A stretch of 64,000 nucleotides of DNA from assembly GCF_010820665.1 (NCBI RefSeq), contig NZ_JAAIKC010000007.1:124001-188000 (forward strand). The letters run 5' to 3'. The notes below the pieces were generated by a model, which was given only the letters and a program-made list of their open reading frames with translations, was not told the DNA's origin and searched no databases. A program made the position numbers and the translations under genes. How positions within the stretch are numbered: position 1 is the first letter of the stretch; each line of letters opens with the position of its first letter. Below, piece after piece: positions 1-8,506 of this stretch. Source of the DNA: Paenibacillus sp. SYP-B3998 (GTDB taxonomy: Bacteria > Bacillota > Bacilli > Paenibacillales > NBRC-103111).

Positions 1-1085
1 GTATAGTCGTACATGATTTGAGCGTGATTCTTACGCGCGAGCTCGATTGCCGCTTGGGGGCTTACGGCTTTGGCGTAGGCGCCACCTTTGACATAGGGCA
101 ATGTCCAGTCGTAGCCATAGAGGTTTTGCCCCATCATGATTTTGGAGGCGGGCATCTCGGTTAAAGCATACTCGAGTACCTTGCGCACAGGTCCTATGGG
201 AGAAACAGCCATCGCAGGGCCTCCGCTGTATCCCCATTCATAGGTCATGATGATAACGAAGTCAGCAATTTCCCCGTGAGCCTTGTAGTCATGAGCGGAA
301 TACCATTCACCGGCTTGGGCCGCGCTTGTTTTGGGAGCGAGAGCCGTAGACATCAAGTAGCCTTCTTGATGAATTTGTTTTGCCGCTTTGCGGAGGAAAC
401 GATTATACGCTTCGCGGTCAGTAGGGAGCAGATGCTCGATGTCAAAATGGATGTCCCGAAATCCAAACTGTTTAGCCGTGCTTATAATTGTTTCGAGCAG
501 TCGATTCTGGATATTTTCATCAGTTAGGAAAATGTGACCCAAACCAGCGCTGAATTGGTCGTTCTCCAAATTCGTGACAACCATCATCAATGTGACTCCT
601 TGCTCTGCCGCTATGGAGGCCAGATCACCTAGAGGCGGTGCTTGCAGAGTGCCGTCCCGCTTAATACGGAAGCTGAAGGGAGCCAAATAAGTGAGATGGG
701 GAGCAGCTTCTTTTGCCGACTGGGATAGTGCGGGAGCTACATGCGTTCCTCGGGGTTCAAGGTAAGCATTAACTTCGGCTGATGGACGAGGAAAAGGCGG
801 GATATAGAGGCGAAAACCTGCGGGAAGCGGGCGGCTCAGGCTTAATCCGTTAATAGAAGCAAGTTCTTGGGGACTGACGCCCAATTTTCGGGCAATAACA
901 TAGAGATTCTCACCGGGCTGAACCCAATAATAGGAGCCGACAATTGGAATAACCAGTGCCTGTCCGATGACGAGCGCTTGACTTGGATCGATTTCATTGG
1001 CTGCAGCGATTGTGTCCACAGAAACACCGTAAATTTGTGAGATTTGATACAACGTTTGCCCTTTTTGGATAACTTGGATTTGCAT
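1..1085 (-). CDS. yaaH: LysM-GH18 spore cortex/peptidoglycan hydrolase, YaaH/SleL type (3' end cut by window)
   Basis: About 361 residues are visible and the C-terminus lies beyond base 1. Two N-terminal LysM domains (about residues 2-46 and 51-96) bind peptidoglycan. A glycoside hydrolase 18 domain follows, with FDIEH around the catalytic Glu (D-x-E; the first Asp of the longer family motif is displaced). There is no signal peptide, as in YaaH/SleL proteins that are packed on the spore and act as N-acetylglucosaminidases during cortex breakdown. The start is supported by AGGAGG about 10 bases upstream. It is divergent from the nitrate reductase gene across an 85-base gap. The family is clear; a role in germination is inferred from the family. 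Confidence 0.88.
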   Translation of the reverse strand, partial: MQIQVIQKGQTLYQISQIYGVSVDTIAAANEIDPSQALVIGQALVIPIVGSYYWVQPGENLYVIARKLGVSPQELASINGLSLSRPLPAGFRLYIPPFPRPSAEVNAYLEPRGTHVAPALSQSAKEAAPHLTYLAPFSFRIKRDGTLQAPPLGDLASIAAEQGVTLMMVVTNLENDQFSAGLGHIFLTDENIQNRLLETIISTAKQFGFRDIHFDIEHLLPTDREAYNRFLRKAAKQIHQEGYLMSTALAPKTSAAQAGEWYSAHDYKAHGEIADFVIIMTYEWGYSGGPAMAVSPIGPVRKVLEYALTEMPASKIMMGQNLYGYDWTLPYVKGGAYAKAVSPQAAIELARKNHAQIMYDY

Positions 1086-1170
1086 GGGGGGGTTCCCTCC
1101 TAAAGATCGTAAGCATAAGTACCTGCTGGAAACATTTCTTTACTATATTCGAGTAGGTGGAAATGGGTGA

Positions 1171-3354
1171 ATGTCTATGGCTTTTATGAAGTTGAAAAAA
1201 AGGAGGGACTCAAGTAGAGTAGTACTCATTGCAGGACGAGTGGGAGCGGAGAAGATGAATCAGGGGATGAAGACGCAGTGCCCATTTTGCAGTGTGCAGT
1301 GTAAAATGCAGCTCATCGAAAAGAAAAATGCAGATGAGCCATCAACATATAAAGCGATTGGGACGCCGAATGCTGCCTCCGAAGGACGGCTTTGCATCAA
1401 AGGCATTTATGCGCATCAGCATGCGCTGAGCGAAGAACGAATCCTTCATCCGATGGCGCGTAGAGACGGACAGTATGTTGCCATCACTTGGGAGGAAGCG
1501 TATACGCTTATGGCTAGCAAGTTTACAGAGCTGCAAACGCAATATGGACAAGACGTCGTAGGCGTCTACGGTGGCGGGTCGCTGACCAATGAATCGGCAT
1601 ATTTGCTGGGTAAATTCGCGCGGGTGGGCCTTAAGACGAAATACATCGACTATAATGGCAGGTTTTGTATGTCAGCCGCAGCATCCGCGGGAATGAAGGT
1701 TTTGGGATTGGATCGCGGTTTGACGAATCCGTTGTCTGACATTGCATTAGCCTCATGTATAATTTTGGCAGGAACAAATATTGCGGAGTGTCAGCCTACG
1801 ATTATGCCTTACTTTACTCGAGCTAAGGCGAAGGGTGCTTATCTGATTGCTATTGATCCAAGAGAAACGGGAACAACACGAATGGCTGATCTTCATCTAA
1901 AGGTAAAGCCTGGCATGGATGCAGCTCTAGTGAATGGAATTTTGAAAGTGATCGTGGAGGAAGGTTGGATAGACGCTGCTTTTGTGCAGCAGCGAACAAA
2001 AGGTGTCGAAGCTCTGTTAGCACACTTGGAAACGCTTGAAATGAATGAGATTGTTGAGCTTACGGGGATTTCTGCAGCGCTGATCCGCGAAGCTGCCCAA
2101 GCCTTCAGCCAAGCTGCTACGGGAATGGTGTTTACAGCTCGCGGTGTGGAACAGCAGACAGATGGTCATATGGCCGTACGCAACTTCCTCAATTTATTGC
2201 TGTTAACCGGAAACTTCGGCAAACCAGGTTGTGGATATGGTGCTGTGACTGGACAAGGGAATGGTCAGGGCGGCAGGGAGCATGGGCAAAAGGCGGATCA
2301 ACTGCCGGGGTATCGCTTAATTGAGAATCCAGAGGATCGTTCTTATGTGGCGAGCGTCTGGGGCATTGCGCCCAGCGAACTCCCAGGTAAAGGAGTCTCT
2401 GCTTACGAAATGATGCAGAAGGTGCAGGAGCAGGAAATTCGCGGATTGTTCGTGATGGCCTCGAATCCAATCGTTTCAAATCCGAATGCTAGCTTAGTCG
2501 AGGAAGGGCTGCGGAAGCTTGACTTCCTTGTAGTTGCCGATATGCTCATGTCCGAAACAGCGCAAATGGCGGATTTGGTGCTGCCTGTGTCAGCCTTCTT
2601 AGAGAATGAAGGAACACTAACGAACTTTGAGGGACGTGTTCTGTTGAGGGAAGCGAGCCGATCTGCGCCAGGGGAGGCCAAGCATGACTGGGAAATCTTA
2701 TGCAAGCTGGCGGTGAAGTTGGGCAGGGGCGCTTATTTCCCATTCACTTCGGCGGAGGGGATTTTCGACGAGCTGCGTTTAGCGAGCCGAGGCGGTGTCG
2801 CAGATTATTATGGTATCACCTATGAGCGGTTACGCGATGATGAGGGCGTGTACTGGCCGTGCCCAGAGCTTGGGCACTTGGGTGAGAAGCGTCTGTTCGA
2901 GACGTCTTTCGCTCATACGGACGGTAGAGCAGAATTGAGTGTCGTGCATAATCATGTGTTGAGCGAGCAGGTCAGCGACGATTACCCGCTGTATCTGACG
3001 ACGGGGCGTACGCTAGTGCATTATTTAACTGGTGAGCAAACCCGAAGAAGCGAATCCTTGGCGCAGCGAGAGATGGAGTCCTTCGCTGAAATCCATCCGA
3101 GCACGGCACAGCGGCTTCACATAGAGGACGGCGCTCTCATGAAGCTGGCGTCAAGACGAGGAGCTATGATCGTCCGCTGCCGCTACAGTGACAATATCCG
3201 TGAGGATATGGTGTTCGTGCCTATGCACTGGGGCGGTGCGCAGAATGTAAACAAACTCACGCATCCTGCGCTTGATCCCACGTGCAGGATGCCTGGATTT
3301 AAAATATGTGCGGTTCATGTGAGCGGATTGCATTCCGCAGCTATGAGCGTATAA
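1171..3354 (+). CDS. nasC: Molybdopterin oxidoreductase, probable assimilatory nitrate reductase catalytic subunit
   Basis: A 727-residue molybdenum enzyme expected to reduce nitrate to nitrite in the cytoplasm. The N-terminal Cys cluster (CPFCSVQC, then a Cys in RLCIKG) binds 4Fe-4S. NGRFCMSAA carries the likely Mo-ligand Cys, as in assimilatory nitrate reductases. The C-terminal molydop-binding domain starts near LYLTTGRTLVHY. The first ATG (1171) has AGGTGG 10 bases upstream; ATG 1255 also has GGAG in place and would start closer to the Cys cluster. No electron-transfer subunit (NasB), nitrite reductase or cofactor gene lies next to it, so partners must be elsewhere. A formate-dehydrogenase-like substrate is a less likely alternative. 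Confidence 0.82.
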   Translation: MSMAFMKLKKRRDSSRVVLIAGRVGAEKMNQGMKTQCPFCSVQCKMQLIEKKNADEPSTYKAIGTPNAASEGRLCIKGIYAHQHALSEERILHPMARRDGQYVAITWEEAYTLMASKFTELQTQYGQDVVGVYGGGSLTNESAYLLGKFARVGLKTKYIDYNGRFCMSAAASAGMKVLGLDRGLTNPLSDIALASCIILAGTNIAECQPTIMPYFTRAKAKGAYLIAIDPRETGTTRMADLHLKVKPGMDAALVNGILKVIVEEGWIDAAFVQQRTKGVEALLAHLETLEMNEIVELTGISAALIREAAQAFSQAATGMVFTARGVEQQTDGHMAVRNFLNLLLLTGNFGKPGCGYGAVTGQGNGQGGREHGQKADQLPGYRLIENPEDRSYVASVWGIAPSELPGKGVSAYEMMQKVQEQEIRGLFVMASNPIVSNPNASLVEEGLRKLDFLVVADMLMSETAQMADLVLPVSAFLENEGTLTNFEGRVLLREASRSAPGEAKHDWEILCKLAVKLGRGAYFPFTSAEGIFDELRLASRGGVADYYGITYERLRDDEGVYWPCPELGHLGEKRLFETSFAHTDGRAELSVVHNHVLSEQVSDDYPLYLTTGRTLVHYLTGEQTRRSESLAQREMESFAEIHPSTAQRLHIEDGALMKLASRRGAMIVRCRYSDNIREDMVFVPMHWGGAQNVNKLTHPALDPTCRMPGFKICAVHVSGLHSAAMSV

Positions 3355-3358
3355 AAAG

Positions 3359-3412
3359 GAACCCGAGGGTCCGAAACAGCTTGACTTGACTGCTCGCAAT
3401 ATCGGGCTTTTC
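3359..3412 (+). terminator. Weak hairpin after the nitrate reductase gene
   Basis: CCCGA near 3364 can pair with TCGGG near 3403, followed by CTTTT. The loop is long and the U-tract poor, so this is only a possible terminator. Confidence 0.3.
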
Positions 3413-3443
3413 GTTGTGTAACTCCTGACGCGCTGAAACAGTA

Positions 3444-5309
3444 TTAAAGTTCTTGCTGCCGCAGGAGCTGAGCTGTCATTGCTGGCTGCGAGAGCGGGAA
3501 GTGATGAGCAGCAGATAGCTCTAGCGTGTTCACCGAACGGGCCTGCTCTGGCAGCTGATAGATTCTATCCTGGGTGCCCCAGAGGATCGAAACTTTGTCA
3601 TTTCGCAGATAATCTCCCTGCGAGAAGTAGAAGCTCTCTGCTCGTGCCAATGCAGAGAGGGTTCCCGCAGTCGTCCTGCGCACACGCGGTGACTTCAGCT
3701 CTTCTAGGACATAAGTGACATACGTAGGCGGTATGTCACTTATGTCCTGGAAGCAGCTCTGCGCGAGCAACTGCTTCTGCAAGCCCGGCGCGCGCAGCCT
3801 GCGCAGCGCAGCCGCGGTCATTCGCGCGCTCCGATACTTCCTCGGAGCGCGCTGCAGTACAGGCTGGAGCATGTGCAGCCTGCGGATTTGCTCCGGTACG
3901 CGCTGGAACACTTGGGCAGCTAGAAGCCCACCCAAAGAATGGCCCACTAGCGTAACCGGGGTATCAAAAGTTTGAATCGCTTGAACCAGCGATTGGACAT
4001 GTCCTTCGAGGACATCGTCTACGTGATGATAGGGCGAACGTCCGAAGCCGGGGAGATCGACTAGGCAGACGGTCGATGTGGGGAACTGCTCGGCGAGCGG
4101 AACCAGCCAATCCGCTCCGCTCAGGGTACCATGGACAAAAATAAGCGGGGAATCCCTTGTTTCTCCTGCTTGCTGACCGCTCTTTTCAAGTGTAGCCAAA
4201 GGTCCCCTTTTCCCTCGTTTATACCCTTCAGCCTGACGGTGGGCGTGCGAATGGATGAGGCGAAAGTCGAGATCAGCAAAGGCTGATGGGAGAATGGAGG
4301 CATTCACGGAGTGTGTCAAACCATATTTTAGCTGCATGTCCCGCGCTTGCTTCAATGGATATTCTGTATCCTTGGGAATGATGAAATCAAGCGATTCCTT
4401 CGGAATGCCGAGTTTCCGACCAAGTGGGCCACCGAGTGACTTGGACAACAGACCCAAGGAAATCGAACCCAACGGCTTGCTGACACGAAGCTCCTTAGCC
4501 ATGCCAGTTACGAGTTCCAGCATGGACGGACTGTCCTTTGTATCATCCATTAAATAATAAGTCCCGTTAGCTGGATGCGGTTCTTGAACGAGGGCGACCA
4601 TGAAGGCAGCTGCGTGGTCTACATGCACGAGCGGCAGCCAGTGGGACGCACCGCCGGGAACGAGCCCCATCATTTTCCTTGCTGTCGATCTGACAAGAAT
4701 ACCAAGTCCGCCAGTTTGTGGCGTATCCCCGTTCTCGGAGTTGCCAATAACAACACTCGGATGCACAACAGAAAGCGGGTAACCAGCTTGCTGCGCGCCC
4801 TGACGAATGCGTAAATCCGCAAGGCATTTCATACGCTCATAGGGAGGCTCCTGCTCTAATCGGGCAATCACCGACTCAGGAGCGTTCATATTCTGGTCGT
4901 TGAATGGACTCTTGAACCCGACTAGATGAATAAAATGCTTTAAGCCTTTATCGGCATGAATACGATCCGCTAAGGCTAGCATTTCATCGGCAGCTTGCAA
5001 AAATACGATCCGTGCTTCCTCCTCCCCGAGTAAAATATCCATCGGCCCGCCGGCATGAATGACCACATCCGCCTGTCGGACCAGCGCACTGTCGGCCGAG
5101 CTTAATCCGAAGGAGGGCGCGCTTAAATCCCCAATTACAGGTGTAATACTTTGCAGCCCCTCATTCGTGAATGCCATTTGTTTGCAAACCTGCTCCCATC
5201 TCACTTTGGAGCGAACGAGAGCTGTTATCGTGTGGTTTGCGCGAGAAAGCTGCTGCAGCACCTGCATGCCAATAAACCCTGTGCCACCCGTAATGAAAAT
5301 ATGTGCCAT
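3444..5309 (-). CDS. Fusion of an extended SDR/NAD-epimerase-like domain and an alpha/beta hydrolase
   Basis: A 621-residue two-domain protein. Residues 1 to about 350 are an extended short-chain dehydrogenase/reductase: the nucleotide motif TGGTGFIG is at residues 7-14 and the YxxxK pair is Tyr157/Lys161. Residues 387-621 are a complete alpha/beta hydrolase: oxyanion HG near VHGTLSG, nucleophile Ser458 in GHSLGG, Asp about 581 in GTQDR, His 602/603. Both active sites look intact, suggesting coupled oxidation/reduction and ester or thioester hydrolysis; the substrate is unknown. It lies 64 bases downstream of the tetR-type gene on the same strand, with a second operator-like repeat in the gap. 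SD is GAGAGAAGG. I know of no named member with this arrangement. Confidence 0.85.
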   Translation of the reverse strand: MAHIFITGGTGFIGMQVLQQLSRANHTITALVRSKVRWEQVCKQMAFTNEGLQSITPVIGDLSAPSFGLSSADSALVRQADVVIHAGGPMDILLGEEEARIVFLQAADEMLALADRIHADKGLKHFIHLVGFKSPFNDQNMNAPESVIARLEQEPPYERMKCLADLRIRQGAQQAGYPLSVVHPSVVIGNSENGDTPQTGGLGILVRSTARKMMGLVPGGASHWLPLVHVDHAAAFMVALVQEPHPANGTYYLMDDTKDSPSMLELVTGMAKELRVSKPLGSISLGLLSKSLGGPLGRKLGIPKESLDFIIPKDTEYPLKQARDMQLKYGLTHSVNASILPSAFADLDFRLIHSHAHRQAEGYKRGKRGPLATLEKSGQQAGETRDSPLIFVHGTLSGADWLVPLAEQFPTSTVCLVDLPGFGRSPYHHVDDVLEGHVQSLVQAIQTFDTPVTLVGHSLGGLLAAQVFQRVPEQIRRLHMLQPVLQRAPRKYRSARMTAAALRRLRAPGLQKQLLAQSCFQDISDIPPTYVTYVLEELKSPRVRRTTAGTLSALARAESFYFSQGDYLRNDKVSILWGTQDRIYQLPEQARSVNTLELSAAHHFPLSQPAMTAQLLRQQEL

Positions 5310-5338
5310 TGAATACGCCTTCTCTCATTTAATTTTAA

Positions 5339-5358
5339 TTAGTGCTAACCGGTACTAA
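5339..5358 (-). promoter_or_regulatory. Imperfect inverted repeat, possible second TetR operator
   Basis: TTAGTGC and GTACTAA are separated by 6 bases. The two GTAC-like cores are 10 bases centre to centre, exactly as in the perfect repeat at 5956-5977. It sits just upstream of the fusion gene, where a separate promoter could lie (TAAAAT near 5330). Confidence 0.5.
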
Positions 5359-5373
5359 ATTGTGCCGAAAAAA

Positions 5374-5955
5374 TTACTTTAGCAGGAAAGCTAAAGTAGT
5401 AAGAGAAGAACCAAGCATGCCCGTGTCTTTACTCGCATGCGCTAGAAATAATCCACCCTCTATGAGGGAAACAATGAGTTGAGCGGTAGCTCTGGCGGGT
5501 AAATCATCTTTGAATTCCTGTTTCTGGATGCCTTCGTGTAGTAACGCTTCTACCGCGTCGACCTGATCTCGGAAAAACGCGGATACCTTCTCCCGAAGTT
5601 GATGAGCTTCTTGTGGCATTTGGGCGTATAACGTAAGGAATGGACATCCGCCCAGGCATTCCAGTTCTTGCTGTGTCAACAGCTGGATAAGAGCTGTAAA
5701 ACGCTCCTGTACAGAAGTATCTCTTCTTGAAGCTACTTCGTGAATCATCTCGGTATAGGTTTGTATGAGTTGATCGAGAATAGCTGACAGTAGATCTTCC
5801 TTGCTTTTGAAGTAATAGTAAATGTTCGTTTTGGAAACTTTACTCACGGCTACAATTTCATCCATGCTAGTTGCGAGATAACCTTTCGTTAGGAACAAAG
5901 AAGTAGCGACTTGAAGCGTGCGATCTCGATTAGTTGGCTTTCTTTTTTTTATCAT
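5374..5955 (-). CDS. TetR/AcrR-family transcriptional repressor
   Basis: A 193-residue TetR-type regulator. The N-terminal helix-turn-helix (about residues 12-58) includes TSMDEIVAVSKVSKTNIYYY, typical of the family; the C-terminal ligand domain is all-helical and variable. It precedes the SDR-hydrolase fusion on the same strand and probably controls it. The ATG is immediately preceded by a perfect 9-base-arm inverted repeat, leaving no room for a Shine-Dalgarno. The promoter TTGACA (5985-5990) plus TATACA (5964-5969) would start the transcript only 2-4 bases before the ATG, so the message is probably leaderless. Autorepression is inferred from the operator covering the -10 box. Confidence 0.9.
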   Translation of the reverse strand: MIKKRKPTNRDRTLQVATSLFLTKGYLATSMDEIVAVSKVSKTNIYYYFKSKEDLLSAILDQLIQTYTEMIHEVASRRDTSVQERFTALIQLLTQQELECLGGCPFLTLYAQMPQEAHQLREKVSAFFRDQVDAVEALLHEGIQKQEFKDDLPARATAQLIVSLIEGGLFLAHASKDTGMLGSSLTTLAFLLK

Positions 5956-5977
5956 AATAGTACTGTATAGTACTATT
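5956..5977 (-). promoter_or_regulatory. Perfect TetR-type operator overlapping the -10 box
   Basis: Arms AATAGTACT and AGTACTATT are exact reverse complements around a GTAT spacer. The site overlaps the -10 hexamer of the regulator gene and abuts its start codon, the expected geometry for autorepression. Confidence 0.8.
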
Positions 5978-5990
5978 CGTTCTTTGTCAA
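5964..5990 (-). promoter_or_regulatory. Sigma-A-type promoter of the tetR gene, probably leaderless
   Basis: The -35 is a consensus TTGACA (5985-5990), the -10 is TATACA (5964-5969), and the spacer is 15 bases. A start 6-7 bases after the -10 falls at 5957-5959, directly ahead of the ATG at 5955. Confidence 0.6.
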
Positions 5991-6059
5991 TCCATGTATA
6001 TCCTACAAGGGAGAGAGGATACTAAGGTAATTGGAAAATTAATCTTAAGGATGCTGTAC

Positions 6060-6833
6060 ATGGTAAAAAAGCCGCGCCGCCAAATTGCATATGTCAGCCT
6101 GCTAGGCATTACTCAACTGCATTTGCGGAATCCATTTATTATTGCGTGGTGGTCCGCTGCTTTTCCGGGATTCGGTCATCTGTTGTTATCCAAGTATTTC
6201 AGGGGGTTTCTGCTCATTGGATGGGAGATGGTAATTAATTCCCAGATGCATCTGAACGAAGCGATGGTCTACACCTTCATCGGTCAATTCGAGCAGGCGA
6301 AAGCGATAATCGATCTTCACTGGATGTCATTTTACGCGCCTGTGTATTTATTTTCGATTTATGACTGTTATCGCACTTCTTTGGATTTGAATCTAAACTT
6401 TATTTTGGCCAAAAGGGAAAATGCCCCGATTGATGTGTTTAAAATAGGCTGTATGGAAATTAATTACCTAGATAAACGCTCACCATGGGTAGCCATCGTA
6501 TGGTCAATGTTAATGCCGGGCATGGGCCAACTCTATACGAATCGCATCCTTAATGCTTTTTTTCTGCTTGCTAATTGGGTGGTAATCTCTTATCTTGCCC
6601 ATTTACTTGATGGTTTGCAGTATTTATTCATGTGGGATTTGACTCGATCTGTAAGTGTTGTGGAGATGAAGTGGCTCCTGTTTCTACCCTCAATTTATGG
6701 CTTTGCCATTTATGACGCCTACGTGAATACCGTAGAATACAATAAATTATTTGACCGCGAGCAGGCTAGATTACTGGAATCAAATTATCAACATCCCCAT
6801 TTCCGATTTCCTGAATCTCCGCTCCTAAAATGA
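6060..6833 (+). CDS. Membrane protein with two TM2-like repeats
   Basis: A 257-residue protein. Two homologous membrane segments are visible: one around AAFPGFGHLLLSKYFRGFLL (about residues 30-50) and one around MLMPGMGQLYTNRILNAFFL in the second half. Both have the P-G-x-G-(H/Q)-L-Y/L pattern of TM2-domain proteins. The start is put at ATG 6060 because AAGGA lies 8 bases upstream; the frame stays open back to 5994. The stop is 10 bases before the next gene, so the two are likely co-transcribed. Function unknown; a widespread hypothetical family in Bacillales. Confidence 0.75.
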   Translation: MVKKPRRQIAYVSLLGITQLHLRNPFIIAWWSAAFPGFGHLLLSKYFRGFLLIGWEMVINSQMHLNEAMVYTFIGQFEQAKAIIDLHWMSFYAPVYLFSIYDCYRTSLDLNLNFILAKRENAPIDVFKIGCMEINYLDKRSPWVAIVWSMLMPGMGQLYTNRILNAFFLLANWVVISYLAHLLDGLQYLFMWDLTRSVSVVEMKWLLFLPSIYGFAIYDAYVNTVEYNKLFDREQARLLESNYQHPHFRFPESPLLK

Positions 6834-6843
6834 GGCTGACGCG

Positions 6844-7296
6844 ATGCATGTAGTATCATCATTTGATCATTCGATCTACCTCGAGCTGGCCATTACAGCT
6901 CTAGAAGAGGTCGGAATCTCCAAAGAGCATATTTATGCCGTTCCCTTACGTCGAAGGTCGGAACAAGTGAAAATGTTCGATACCATCCATAGCTCAGATG
7001 GTGTTAGCTTATTGGACGCTGGATTTGCTCTGGGAACGGCTCTGGCTGTGGTAGGCTCCTCCTATGGATTTATTCTAAAAGGAGGGCCCATTCTTTGGGG
7101 GATTATCGGAGCCGTCGTCGGGTTTACGGTAGGCGTGTTCCTAGATGGGCTTCGCAAAAAAAGAAATTCGAAACTAAGCGCAGGAGGTAAAAGTACGGAA
7201 GTGGTCGTCTTAGTCTCATGTACGAACGAGGAGGTCAAGCAGGTTGAGTCCATTTTCTGGGAACACCTTGCCCTTGGCGTTGCCGTCTGCGATTAA
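6844..7296 (+). CDS. Small two-helix membrane protein with glycine-rich segments
   Basis: A 150-residue protein. A soluble N-terminal part with an HxVxSxFDHSIYLELAITAL pattern precedes two hydrophobic Gly-rich helices (about residues 58-100) and a basic stretch, then a second soluble part. The shape suggests a small inner-membrane or stress-related protein, but I do not recognise a named family. It follows the TM2-like gene by 10 bases and is probably in its operon. A short hairpin (GGCTGC-GCAGCC) follows the stop. Confidence 0.65.
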   Translation: MHVVSSFDHSIYLELAITALEEVGISKEHIYAVPLRRRSEQVKMFDTIHSSDGVSLLDAGFALGTALAVVGSSYGFILKGGPILWGIIGAVVGFTVGVFLDGLRKKRNSKLSAGGKSTEVVVLVSCTNEEVKQVESIFWEHLALGVAVCD

Positions 7297-7333
7297 AAGG
7301 CTGCGTGCAGCCATTCTTTACCACCTGAATTTC

Positions 7334-7383
7334 GGTACTACTGGTAAATAGTACTATCTGATTCGGGACTTCCCTCCTATAAT
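7334..7383 (+). promoter_or_regulatory. Promoter of the yiaAB-like gene with TetR-like half-sites
   Basis: TATAAT (7378-7383) is a good -10, but the hexamer 17 bases upstream (TATCTG) is a poor -35. GGTACTA (7334-7340) and TAGTACT (7349-7355) form an inverted pair resembling the operator half-sites at 5956-5977, with a wider spacing. Confidence 0.45.
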
Positions 7384-7442
7384 GAGAAACAAGAGCAAGA
7401 CATTAGCGTGTTGCAGTAAGCAACCACAGGGGGAAATGAGCT

Positions 7443-7889
7443 ATGTATACGAACCGCAAACGAAACACATCCGCATTCACTTTTATGGTCTGGGCATCAT
7501 TTATAGGCGCATTCTTTGCCATGTTTGTCGGTATTTACACCTTGGAAGAGGCCTTGAGTGTGAAAGGATATTATGCAGTGTGCGCTTTATTTCTGACGAT
7601 GTCCTCCTTCGTTCTTCAGAAGGTTGTTCGCGATAATTTGGAGGATGGATACGGTTCTCGCAAACGGAACACATCGGCATTCACTTTCATGGCATGGAGT
7701 TCATTCTCGTTGGCCCTAATTGGTATGTTTATTGGCATCATTAACTTAGAACAACCTTTATCCGTAAAAGGGTACTATGCTGTAACGGCATTGTTCCTAA
7801 CTATGTCATCGTTTGTTCTGCAAAAGACCGTTCGCGACAATAATGAAGATGAAGCTTTACATGTTGTGGATACAGCAGAAGAATTGTAA
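7443..7889 (+). CDS. YiaA/YiaB-type inner membrane protein, duplicated domain
   Basis: A 148-residue membrane protein made of two tandem YiaAB two-helix units (about residues 5-65 and 73-135). The repeats share NTSAFTFM, LSVKGYYAV, ALFLTMSSFVLQK and VRDN. In enterobacteria YiaA and YiaB are membrane proteins of poorly known role. The start has a GGGGAAATGAG purine run upstream. A terminator follows the stop, so it is a single-gene unit with its own TATAAT promoter. Confidence 0.85.
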   Translation: MYTNRKRNTSAFTFMVWASFIGAFFAMFVGIYTLEEALSVKGYYAVCALFLTMSSFVLQKVVRDNLEDGYGSRKRNTSAFTFMAWSSFSLALIGMFIGIINLEQPLSVKGYYAVTALFLTMSSFVLQKTVRDNNEDEALHVVDTAEEL

Positions 7890-7896
7890 ATAAGCT

Positions 7897-7935
7897 AAGC
7901 GTCTACGGCCTAATGGCAAGTGGGCGCTTTTTTTT
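7897..7935 (+). terminator. Terminator after the yiaAB-like gene
   Basis: AAGCG pairs with CGCTT (7925-7929), with GGCC/GGC inner pairing, followed by eight T. Confidence 0.7.
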
Positions 7936-8019
7936 GGCGTAGATCTCTATAAAGTTAATTATAAGGTATGAATTAGGGCATATTGGGAAGTATATGCTTA
8001 CTTGGGAGGCTGATAACAA

Positions 8020-8496
8020 ATGACAATCGAACGTGCCATTTTAATCATGGTCTGGTTGGTCTGTGTTATCGCAATGCCGATTGTGATCCCGAAGGGAAGA
8101 TCGCGTGAAGCCGCTCTGGTCTTTCTGTCCAATCAAGTCATCAGTTGGACGCTGAGCTTGTTTTTTGTCGAAATGAACTGGTTTTCTAATCCAGTGAGGG
8201 AATTTCCGGCAGCCTCAGGAAGCAATTTTACGAACAACTATGTGTTATATCCTTTTATTTCTACGGTTTTTTACTTGTACTATCCTGGGGGGAAGAACCT
8301 TCTTATCAAAGCTCTATACCAGATAGGTTTTATTTTATTCGCTTGTGGCTATGTATACGCAATTGAAAAGTATACGAATTTAGTCAAATTCCACCATTTC
8401 CATATTTTGTTGAATGGAATTGTTTTTTTTCTAGGTTTAAATGTTACGAGACTTTATGGGCGTTGGTTTTTTAAAGCGGTTAGAGGAAGAGGGTAG
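8020..8496 (+). CDS. CBO0543-family membrane protein, first of a tandem pair
   Basis: A 158-residue protein with four or five predicted membrane helices, beginning with an N-terminal helix (ILIMVWLVCVIAMPIVIPKG). It matches the pattern of small CBO0543-family proteins common in Bacilli and Clostridia: a conserved basic R(E/R)A segment after helix 1, F-x-NQ-(V/F)I-x-W in helix 2, and a YYP segment mid-protein. Function unknown. The SD is TTGGGAGG. Ten bases separate it from its paralogue. Confidence 0.75.
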   Translation: MTIERAILIMVWLVCVIAMPIVIPKGRSREAALVFLSNQVISWTLSLFFVEMNWFSNPVREFPAASGSNFTNNYVLYPFISTVFYLYYPGGKNLLIKALYQIGFILFACGYVYAIEKYTNLVKFHHFHILLNGIVFFLGLNVTRLYGRWFFKAVRGRG

Positions 8497-8506
8497 AAAT
8501 GCCACT

